In this document: positions 32,960-43,500 of the stretch, one piece after another
How the letters are laid out: each line of letters starts with the position of its first letter
Numbering within the stretch: the stretch's first letter is position 1
NCBI GenBank assembly: GCA_030562195.1
Contig: JAUJPP010000005.1
Location: forward strand, 18,959,106-19,023,105
Source: Nipponacmea schrenckii
Taxonomy: Eukaryota; Mollusca; Gastropoda; Lottiidae
Reading direction: 5' to 3'
Length of the DNA: 64,000 bases
Position numbers and translations under genes: made by a program
The notes under the pieces: generated by a model
Databases searched by the model: none
Seen by the model: the letters and a program-made list of their open reading frames with translations, nothing else
Told to the model about the DNA's origin: nothing

Positions 32960-35545
32960 TTAATAATGTCCTATATAACCTTTAATAAACGGTAAACCAG
33001 TTCCTGTTACTTTCTGATAGTCTACATAATGTTCTCCAAAAAAATTTAACAATGAGATTTCTTCCTCGTGGATCCTTTGTCTAAAAAATCTCCAGGAAAC
33101 AATGGTATAACCAACCAGACATATGGGATTACACAGAATTATCTGAAAAACATACACAGGCTTAATTAGTTTCTTTATTAATCCATACACTGACTAATAA
33201 TCTTAGACATGGGATTAATCCTAGCTGACCCAACCCTACCTAACCTTAACCATTTACTGCTTATTTACTGACTTTATATCCTACTGCAGCATGTTGTGAG
33301 GAAAATATTGCTGGGAAAGATGCATAAGCCTGCATTTATGAGGGGTCTTTCACATACATGGTCAGGTAAAGGCCTTGTTGTATTAACTAGATTTAAGCAT
33401 CCAACCTGCATTAAATGTACCTTTGCTTGCATAATTCTTTGTTCTTCAGATAAATATAAAACTAACCTGTGTTCCGATACTCCAGTAAAACCAACCAACA
33501 TATGAAGGATGTCTAAAATATTGATAAACACCATGAGTGATAAGCTGGTGGTCGTGTTGTTTGATATGTTGAACATAATGATTAAAGTTACTTCTTGCAG
33601 TGATCATACTGGCTTTACGTAACACTTCCCCTCCAATAACTAATATTAACCCTAATATACTCAACAATTTTATCTCTTTTAACCCTGTAAAAGTAATTAT
33701 ACTAATGGTGACTAAAAACAAATAATAAGAGCACTATCATTATATACATCAGCTGCAATCAGCTATTATCAATTTTCAGATGAGTGGACTGGAATTATGA
33801 GTGAAAATGACTTATTCAAGGATATCAGACTTCACGCCGATCGAGAGTGTATCCAAGCAAATGACATCATGATGATCTAACTGCAGTTCTAAAGAACCTG
33901 TGAAAATATATACAAGGTATAAACAATACTGTTTTCGTTATTAGGTAGGTATAAATATATCATTTACAAACAGTATCAATTCAGTTTGGTAGATATATAA
34001 ATATACATACCAGGAAATAACAGCCATTCCAGAGTGAATTCTGTCCAGCTGGCAACAGCAGCTACTTTATATTCTAGGCTGTGATCTAATAAATAGGACT
34101 CTAAAGTTAAAGATCTAGGATTAGTGACTGATGTAGTGTAATATTCTGACCAATGAAAGAAGCTTAAAGCTGTTAAATACCAGCCGAAATGAGTCCATGT
34201 TGTATCAGAGAAGCTGATTAATAAACCAATTCCAAAAGCATTTCCTAATAATCCAGCTCGCACACCGATCTAAAATATAATATATCATACATAATATGGC
34301 TTAATAGTGCTACATTAGAATAATGTAGATTGATACAGCTTTTAATTAAATTGATTAACCTATAAGTTAAACCAATTATCAGTAAAATATTTTATGGTTA
34401 AAAAATTGGGAGAGGGAGAGAATGATTGTTCTTTACTTCTGTAATAGCCTACTAGGCTAAACTCTATCTGCATTGAAAATGAATTGTACCACAAATAACA
34501 AAAATTCTGAGTTCTGATTGGTCCATACATGGGGTTTAATAGCAATTTGACATCATGTCTTTGCAATTTGGAGTATTAATTTCTGCGAACTAGTTACAAA
34601 TCTTGTTAATGTTAATGATAAAAAGGATGTCTTCTTTTTCATTCGATAGCACATGTGCAGTTTGTTGTTATGTGCGTCATACTGCACCTAACGTCATAAA
34701 AACCAAATAACCCATGTCTAAATTATCCATAAAAAAGAGTCCGGGAACAAAATAATCACAATTTGTGGTACAATTCCGATAAACGACTTTCTGTTTTAGA
34801 TTTAGAGGGGGTTTATTCGATATTTAACCATGCTTGAATATACCATTAGAGACCCTCGACTGCAAGTGGTCTCGGGATCTAATGATTCAAGCATGGTTAA
34901 ATATCGAATAAACCCCCTCTAAATCTAAAACAGAAAGTGTTTTTCTTCTAAATGAATGGCGTTTTACGTCTTACTCTTCTGCAACCTTCTGTGTGCATTG
35001 AGCATTGAAATAATAAAAATAACATTTTCAATTGCAGTCCATTCTTAGAATGTCTTTGGGTCCATATACACACAATGATTAAGATTTTCGGACTGAAATG
35101 TCCTCTCTGTAAATCATTATTTAACCAGGTTTTAATAATAATATTTCACCTAGTTTCTATCAGATTTTTATATCATAACATAACTAGCCTCTGGGAGACA
35201 AAGTTAAACTTAATGAAGTGAATATCTTTCAATTAATAATTGTTTAGTTAGAAATCAGATTCAAATATTTTAACACCAGGTTTTAATATTTTAACAACTT
35301 TGTCAGTTTAAACACCCCCGGTCTATCAAACATAAACAAACCTTGTATAAGTTTGTCTCGTCTCTATACAGAAAATATATAACAGTGTGAGATATAGCGA
35401 CATAAACTAGGCATAGAACTGGTGAGAAGTGTTTCCACAAATAATGTGTTGATTTGCTAATATGACCGAGAAGAAAGAGGAACACAACAGCTGCCGTAAA
35501 GAGAAAACATGAGAGACTAGCTCTACTCTGCCTGGACAGCGCCAT
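32960..35545 (-). CDS. ICMT: Protein-S-isoprenylcysteine O-methyltransferase (4 exons)
   Basis: Exons on the minus strand: 35545-35342, 34269-34011, 33684-33467, 33142-32960; 864 nt with the stop, 287 residues, against 284 in human. Several hydrophobic helices span the protein, as expected of this ER membrane enzyme. The conserved C-terminal half is present: GVYQYFRHPSYVGWFYWSIG (methyl-donor binding region), then RIHEEEISLLNFFGEHYVDY, with the Arg-His-Pro and Glu-Glu residues typical of the family. It methylates the prenylated cysteine of CAAX proteins such as Ras and Rho after Rce1 cleavage, using S-adenosylmethionine. A link to the Rho exchange factor downstream is tempting but the genes are only neighbours. 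Intron 1 holds a large foldback sequence. Confidence 0.95.
33770..33855 (-). repeat. SINE family A, reverse fragment in ICMT intron 2
   Basis: GGACTGGAATTATGAGTGAA and the following bases are the reverse complement of the SINE body seen at 15960-16215. Confidence 0.6.
34786..34938. mobile_element. Foldback element with 54-bp perfect arms
   Basis: The left arm 34786-34839 begins ACTTTCTGTTTTAGATTTAG and the right arm 34885-34938 is its perfect inverse over 54 bp, with a 45-bp loop. It has the form of a MITE or foldback insertion in ICMT intron 1. No confident target duplication was seen at the ends. Confidence 0.85.
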
Positions 35546-35636
35546 TGTTGTAGTAACGCAGTTCGAGAAATCAGTAGAATTTATTGGTTAAAAATAGACA
35601 CGTAAACAAACCTAGTCTCGATTATTCTAGCTATTT

Positions 35637-37795
35637 TATTATACGCCCACATGAAATGGGGGGCGTATATTGTCGTCACATCCGTCCGTCCGTCCGTCCG
35701 TCCGTCCACAATTGCTCGTAAACACTCTACATGGTGTAATTCTTGACGGATTTAGATGAAACTTAATATGAGTGTTTATGATCACGCAAGGATGAACCCT
35801 ATTGAAAATCAGCGAAATCGGAAAAAAATTAGTATGAGTTCGTGCCCTTGTTCTTGAATGGCTCGTAAACACTCTACAACGTGTAATTCTTGACCGATTT
35901 TGATGAAACTTGGTGTGAGAGTAAGTTATAACTCAAGGATAAACCCTATCGAAAATCAGCGAAATCGAAAAACATTTAGTATGAGTTATTGCCCTTGTTC
36001 TTGAAAACGCGTTCAATTTTAGCTTGTAAACATTCTTTAGAGAACAATTTTTAATGGATTTTAATGAAACTTGGCCTGAGTATTTGTTATCACCCAAGGA
36101 TGAAGCCTATTGAAAACCAGTCAAATCGAAAAAAAATTAATATCAGTTATTACCCTTGTTTTTGAAAACGCGTTCAATTTTTAGCTTGTAAACACTCTAC
36201 AAAGCACAGTTATTGACCGATTTTGACGAAACTTTCTGAAATTGTTTAATATCACCCAAGAATGAACCCTTTTGAAAATAGCACATATCGAAATATATTT
36301 AATAGGAATTATTGCCTTTGTTCTATAAAATGTGTTGGATTTTTGCCTTGTAAACACTCTACAAGTCACAATTCTTGAGCGATTTTGACATAACTTGGCA
36401 TGAGTATTTGTAATCACCTAAGGATGAACCCTATTGAAATTCAGTTAAATCGAAAAATATTTAGTATCAGTTATTGCCCTTGTGTTTGAAAACGCGTTCA
36501 ATTTTAGCTTGTAAGCACTCTAGAAAGAACAATTCTTAATGGATTTTGATAAAACTTGGCTTAAGTATTTGTTTTTACCCAAGGATGAACATTATTGAAA
36601 ATCAAATAAATCGAAATATATTTAGTGTCAGTTATTGCCCTTGTGTTTGAAAACAGGTTTAACTTTTTAATAAATACTCTAGAAGGTACAATTCATGACC
36701 AATGTTGACAAAACTCACTGAAATTGTTGGATATCGCAAGGGATGAGCCTAATTGAAAATTAAAATTATCAAAATATATCTAATATGAATTATTGCCCTT
36801 GTTCTTTTAAACGCGTTTGATTTTTGTCACGTAAACACTCTACATGGCACAATTCTTGATGGATTTCGATGAAACTTGGTTTGAGAGTGTGTTATAACTC
36901 AAGGATGAACCCTATTGAAAAGCGAAATCGAAAATTTTTTTAGTATGAGTTACTGCCCTTGTTCTTGAAAACGCATTCAATTTTAGCTTGTAAACACTCT
37001 AGAAAGAACTATTCTTAATGGATTTTGATTAACTTTGGCTTGAGTATTTGTTTTTACCCAAGGATGAACCCTATTATAAATCAAATAAATAGAAATATAT
37101 TTAGTGTCAGTTATAGCCCTTGTTCTTGAAAACGCGTTCAATTTTAGCTTGTAAACACTCTAGAAAGAACTATTCTTAATGGATTTTGATTAACTTTGGC
37201 TTGAGTATTTGTTTTTACCCAAGGATGAACCCTATTATAAATCAAATAAATAGAAATATATTTAGTGTCAGTTATAGCCCTTGTTCTTGAAAACGCGTTC
37301 AATTTAACTCGTAAACACTCTAGAAAGAACAATTTTGAATGGATTTTGATGAAGCTTGGCTTTAGTATTTGTTTTCTCACAAAGATAAACCCTATTGAAA
37401 ATCAGATAAATCGAAAAATATTTAGTGTCAGTTATTGGGCCTGTTTTCAAAATCGCTTTCAACTTTTGGCTTGTGAACACTCTAAACATTCATTTTTGAC
37501 AAAACTCGCTGAAATTGTTTAATATCAACCAAGAATGAGCCTTATTAAGAATTAAAAATATCAAAATATTATTAAGGGTGAACCCTATTGCAAATCATAA
37601 AAATACCGAAAAATATTTAATGAGTTGAGTTAGGTACAATTCTTGACAGTTTTTAATGAAACTAGAGACCCTAGAAAAAAATATATGGTGGAAGGTTGAA
37701 TATTTCATTCCACTTTTGTAACCTTACTGAAAAGTTTTTATTTGAAATAAATGCTGCCAGTGGGCGTATATTACCTTGTCTGGCAAGCTATCTTT
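35637..37795. repeat. Pearl/Helentron-like element, largest copy (~2.16 kb)
   Basis: Starts TATACGCCCACATGAAATGG, followed by a (GTCC)n microsatellite (about 35684-35706), then about 13 core units of ~150 bp. Recurrent phrases are CTTGTAAACACTCTAGAAAG, AATGGATTTTGATGAAACTT, ACCCAAGGATGAACCCTATT and GTTATTGCCCTTG. Ends GCTGCCAGTGGGCGTATATT, ACC, TTGTCTGGCAAGCTATCTTT. ATACGCCC at the start and GGGCGTAT near the end form subterminal inverted repeats. Confidence 0.85.
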
Positions 37796-38159
37796 GTGAC
37801 TGTCGGACAATCGAGACTATAGAAAATTGAAAGTACAAATTCAGACGACAGTTAAATTCTCTTGTGATGCTTTTCAGCAGTCATAAAAGACAGCTTAGAA
37901 ATATATTTACAATAAATATAGAGATCACAGTTTCATTCACTCATATTATTCATACAATAGCAACACATCAATTTTATACAAAATATTTATATTTATTCCA
38001 AACACATCATTAGCTGGCAAAAGATTTTAATTATGCGGGGTTCGGGTGGGGACTATGTACACAAACTGGATTCTATGCCCACACTGGAATAATAATTGCA
38101 CAGAAGTGTTAGCAGGAACGAGTTACTCCAAGAATAGGTTTGATTCTGTCCTGAAAAGA

Positions 38160-38330
38160 AACCACACAAATGTATTATTAAACGTTTTTCACTTAATTAC
38201 GTAGTATTGGGATTCTGTTACTTTACGACACCGGGTAAATTAACCGATTAACATAATACACATATTGACCATTCTTGAGAATTGAAATTTTATGTCCATT
38301 CTTAAACGCAATATCATTTTAAATTTCTTG
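38160..38330 (+). repeat. Dispersed repeat, fourth copy
   Basis: GGGATTCTGTTACTTTACGA and ATTTTATGTCCATTCTTAAA match the family at 27545-27840. Confidence 0.5.
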
Positions 38331-38813
38331 ACAAGGAATCTTTACAGAAATGACAACACAAACCTTTCATTTTCTTGAGAAAATTTCTGATCATTGATGA
38401 GAAATACTTCCGTCTATTAACATATTGATTATTATAATTATCTAAAATGATAAAATAATACTGAACCTAAGGATGAGTGGTTCTTAAGGTATGTTCTTAT
38501 TTTGTGCGTTTCATTATCACTTGAGAACGTTGTGTAATGAAACGTTACCAGTATGTGTAATGAAACGTTACCTGTATGTGTAATGAAACGTTGTGTTTCA
38601 AAGAATAAATGGAAGTCTATATCCATAATAATTAAATAACTGTTGTCTCTTAATTATACAGATTAATTAACATTTTTCGATTAAATTCGTAAATAGACTT
38701 AAATATAACTGTGTCCGTATAGTCAGACTTAATTGCTCGGGGAGGGGGGGGGGGCGGTGGCAAGTTGTATTTCCCTATGTGGCTACGGGCCTGAAAATAA
38801 TCGTGTAACAACT

Positions 38814-39178
38814 TCAGTTATGATAATCGTTATCTTGATTTCCGATAGTATCTATTTGTGTTTTAGAACTGTCAGTTGAAACACCGTTATTTTTTATATC
38901 TGAAACAAGAGAAAAACTAAATTTCCTACATTGGATTCTTCTAGTGAGAATATATCATTGATTGAGTAAAACGCACATGTTTTAGCTATTTCCCATTTTG
39001 TATAAACACTGAGATTTAGAATAAGATAACACTTACTACTGGTATTTGAATATCTCTTCTGGAAATATTTTCTATAAATATTTATATCAGAGACCTGTTC
39101 TGTTGTATGTACAGCTATAGTATTCTGAATGAGCCCCACCACTAAAAACACAGCTGCTAAATATTCCATTCGAAACAT
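38814..39178 (-). CDS. Candidate small secreted peptide (2 coding exons)
   Basis: Exon 1 (39178-39037) starts with a signal-peptide-like segment (Met, then LAAVFLVVGLIQNTIAV) and ends at a GTAAGT donor. Exon 2 (38899-38814) follows a CTTGTTTCAG acceptor in matching phase and ends at TGA, giving 75 residues. The mature part contains a Lys-Arg pair (FQKRYS), a possible prohormone cleavage site. It has no cysteine framework and I recognise no family. An alternative is that exon 1 splices to the acceptor near 38153, whose frames end shortly with different C-termini. The signal peptide is the strongest evidence; the rest is tentative. Confidence 0.45.
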
Positions 39179-40554
39179 GATGATAGTATTCAGATTAAAC
39201 CACGAACATATAATATATAGGATCAAATCTCGAGACGTCCTAGGTTTTTCAAAAGTTTTCAATTTTCAACCAGTGCAAGACAAATGAATTAACACAATGC
39301 ATAGGCTAGGAATCTCTGACGTCATATACAATTTTTTTTTAAATTTGGATAAATCCGTTTGCCCTGTATTATATAAAATCATTTTGTCTGTTATCATTTC
39401 AATCTATTATCCGTCATCGCACCAGGGTTTTACCGTAGTTTATAATTTATAATCCAAGAGGCTATCCCATACGGAAAGGGGTAATTTCTGTTTCTAACTG
39501 CTAAATTCTTTACCAGTAAGAATATCGTCATTAACTTGTGTTTATTCCAGATTAAGAATACCATAACGAATTGAAGTGGAATGTAATTAATAATTGCAAT
39601 AATCGTGTTTTCAACCCAACCGGAAATTGTAAATATATCTGGTAAAGCTTCATGAAATCTAACGACCTAAAAAACACGGAAGGACCAGGTATCAATCAAT
39701 CACATCATGTTTTATCATCAGAGTTTTGTCAACCAATCCGACATGGTTTTTAAAAAAATAACACACTTTGAAATATAGTAGGTTGTATTTTTATTGATAT
39801 GATCTTTGAGTAATGACTGAATGAATAAATATAATAAAATTAGGACTTGACTCACGTGTTCGCTGGTAGGGCCTACCATAGTCGGATAGCTTGTTCTAAG
39901 ATCCTAGGATTTTCCTTTTCCTATGTAACTGATGTACACTGCAGCCCCGTTGTTAGGGTGGGGTCCAAGGGGACTGAATCCTGGCAAACCTTTTAAGTTC
40001 AACCCATATTTATTTATTTGCTGTATCTTCATATAAAACAGAAAGATGAAAGATTTGATGAATTTATGGCCTCAAAATTGTTGAAATAAGTTTTCCAGGC
40101 TTCTAATTTTCAAATTTCCATATGGGAGGACACCAGTTCATACAACAGGCCAGCCCGCACCACCCCGACACAATTAAAATCTCAGCCCAGTTCCCATTAA
40201 TTACTAGTAACGGGGCTTCTCAACTGCACCACCCTGGAAGATAACTAGTGAGAACTAAATCTTATCAATTCCAAATACATTATACAGACTAACGGCTCGT
40301 ATCAACCCAGAAACTGTGGACGAAACAACCTATTATTTTTGATGTTATGAAACAACCCGACTCGAACATTCAGGACAAATTATTGAAAGTGGGTCACGTG
40401 ATAAACCGGAAATACAGCCATAATAAACAAGTTAAAAACTTTCGATAGAAAAATATTTGTGCAAGTGTCATGAATTTGTCATGCAGTATGATATAATTGA
40501 TCGGAAATGTAATATTTAAAATGGCCAGGACATGAAGGAGAGAAATAGTCCAAC
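39179..40554. other. Divergent spacer between secreted-peptide candidate and FGD gene
   Basis: No exon or repeat family stands out. The 5' UTR of the FGD gene includes two upstream ATGs (40521 and 40532) in other frames within 35 bases of the proposed start; the first closes almost at once. Confidence 0.4.
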
Positions 40555-43500
40555 ATGGACAATCCGGGAAATGGTAAGATAGCCAATCTTTCACAAATAT
40601 AGAAATATACAGAAATGTCAAATGAAAACAAACAGAATATTGACCCCAAAAGATGTATTTTTACTAAATCTATAATAACGTTATTGTTGCAGTTTTTGTG
40701 TCTCTGATTAACTAAATGATTGTATTTGTTTGTGGCAAAAGTTTGTTTTATATCTCACTTGAACCTAGAACTTTTTATCAACCCCTTGTACTAGCTTGGT
40801 GGAATAAAGAGAAAAAGTGTATTATTTATTTCTAGCATAAAAAATTCTTCCTTTTACCTGTTGTTTTATAGTAATAGGGTGTAAAACTTCTGTTATAATT
40901 TACTATAAGGAAGGAAATGTATGTATTAACTATGTATGTAGTAGCTGTGAGCTGTGTTGTTATTAAGGAAGGAGTAGAGTAGCCTACAGTGTTAACTAGA
41001 AAGTGGTGTTGACTATTGAGTCTATAGACAGGAAATATTAAAAGTGTTACTATGAATAGAATGAGTACCCCCTGTCTATTAGAGAAACTATAATTATTCA
41101 ATGTGTAACACGATACCCTTAATAAGAATTCAGAACACTCTTAATTCTCTCTTACACCCTATCTAAGGGATGCAGTGGTTTCCCCCTTTTTCAAGTTCCA
41201 CCCTAGTGATTTCCCCCCAGTGGTTTCCTCTCTCATATATATACAATGTATACACATATCTATATCCTACTAACTTAACCTACTCCCTCAAATCGCAAAA
41301 GAGGTATCAGGACACAAAAAGCTAGGCTTTAAAGAATGGTAGTGCCATTAAATTTCTAATAAATTCGTATATTTGCAATTATTATATGTTTCCTGTAGGC
41401 CAACAGCTTGAACTTTTCTCCATAAACACTGCACCCAGTGAAAGACACACCCTTTCAGTAAAATGTCTGGGAACAGTTCCCTCAAGGCAGCCCAACATCC
41501 AGCTCCAAAATCCAGCATACCAAAATGAACATTAACTTCCACAAGACTCTTGATTTTCTTCAATACCTAAAACAAACAATAAATGATTTAATCTATGACA
41601 ATCATTCAACTAATTAATTAAGACTGATAACAATGTGAGAAATTGAAATTGGTTAATTAAAAGATTAATTAATTACCTCCACATAGTCTTCCATTTTCCT
41701 CTTGGACATTACAACAAAACAAAGGGGCACTTGTTTTCTTTCATTCCCATTGGTGATGAAGCCGTGAATAGACGAAAGTTGAATGAATGGCTTCTTAACC
41801 ACTTTAAAGAAACAATCCATATACCGGTACCAATCCCTGGCCCTCTCTTACAATTCAAGTTTTTTATCAGCACAATTTGAAATAGCGAGTGAAATTCTGG
41901 AAAAAAACTTTGAATCAGCCATAGGTGTGGTGAGTGGTGTAGTAGGGAGATAATGATGGTATGATTGAACTACAAAAACATCCATCTATCCAAATAAATC
42001 GAGGTTTGGTGGATTCAAGGTTCGTAAATACGTTTAAAACCCCCACACCCGCAGAGGTGCAGAAAATCCCAAGTCTTAAGTGCCTAGGTTTCTGACTCTC
42101 CCCCAGCCATAGCTGTCCAAATAGCTATCAGAGGTTGGGAATAGTCAGCAAGTTTCGGACTAGATATCTATATGGCTTCCTTATTTCTTTTATTTGTTAA
42201 TTTTAAGCCATCACAGTAGCTGATTAAAGATTGACAGGTTTTTTAATTACCTAATCATATATTAATTAGGGGGAGGAAACCACTTAGAATTGGGGTGGAA
42301 TAGAGAGGGAAACCACTGGGATTAAAAAGAGGTGGAAATCACTGGGGGGGGGAACTACTGATGAGGAACTTGTAAAAGGAGGAAACCACTGCAAGCCCTC
42401 TCTAATTCCCCATTTAAAAGAAATATGTCTATACCCTTCAAGTATATTTAAATGTATGAATAATATCTCAAGAAATATAGGTAACATAAATAATATCCAG
42501 GTAAATCAATGGTAACATGTCAGAACGGTAACAACTCCACCCAAAAGGGTAACTGAATGTGGTAAAACGGTAACGATTCTATCAAAATGGTAACAGATAT
42601 TTTGATAAAACTGTTTTGATCTAAAATTTCTGCTATTGTTTTGGTGGGATTGTTACAGTTTAAACTTTTAAAGTCTGTTACCTTTTTAACATGTTATCAT
42701 TTTAACTGGTAGGCCCCTATTTATATGAAATATATAAACAATAGAATAATGGCAAAATATTAAATTTCATGTAACTTTATTTCAGTATCGGTGAAGAAAT
42801 GTCCACCAGAAAAAATTCAGCCTGAAAAATTGACAGTTTGTGATTCTAATGGCGGAGCGGTGAAACAAAAATCACCTAAGTAAGTATTTTTTTACTTTTG
42901 TGATTTTGATTGTGTGTGGCTCATATTTTAAAAAGTAGTTTCTGGGCCCTTATGGACAAGCTTGACAAAAAAATGAATAAAATCAGACTCTAGAATAATC
43001 GTGCTGAAAGTTTTCTTTGGAGGAAATGACACACTAACCTAGTGTAGTTGTAGAAATATAAAGTTTGACCCAAACTGACTTTGAGATCTCAGTCAAGACA
43101 GCATGGTAGACTAGTCATTTAACTGTATATTTAAAGTGGTTTAATCTAGTTAAGGAAGTCAGATTGACAAAACTACGTTCAAAGTCTCTTCTCCTGTCAA
43201 TTACGTTCTATTTTGATTTATTAATTGTCATTATAACTTATTAAGTTAATGATTCACATGTGCAACTGTGGAGCCTCAAAAATTACTGATGCCATTAAAA
43301 GTACTATTTTGTTAATTTCAGACCTTCTCCTGGTGGAGGGAGGCCCAGACCACCCCGACCAACAAAACCCCCCATTGCTCAAAAACCTGCTATACCAGCT
43401 AAACCAACTCTTAGTCCACCAAAAACTAGTCAAAATGGTGAATATACTTTAATCCTTTCTTCTCCAGTATATCGGTATTTTATTTATCAATACTCTGTGT

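Larger units (their letters stand above)
35546..38813. other. Spacer upstream of ICMT, mostly one large repeat
   Basis: ICMT promoter side first (35546-35635), then a pearl-like element to about 37800. After it comes a likely terminal exon or 3' UTR on the minus strand: a TTTCTTTTCAG acceptor near 38153, and AATAAA on the reverse strand near 38000. A short ATGAAACGTTACC repeat lies near 38530-38590. No other coding exon is supported. Confidence 0.5.

Noticed and set aside
35639..37522. Six or more 60-85-residue frames with similar sequences
   Set aside because: All are translations of the ~150-bp core units of the pearl-like repeat.
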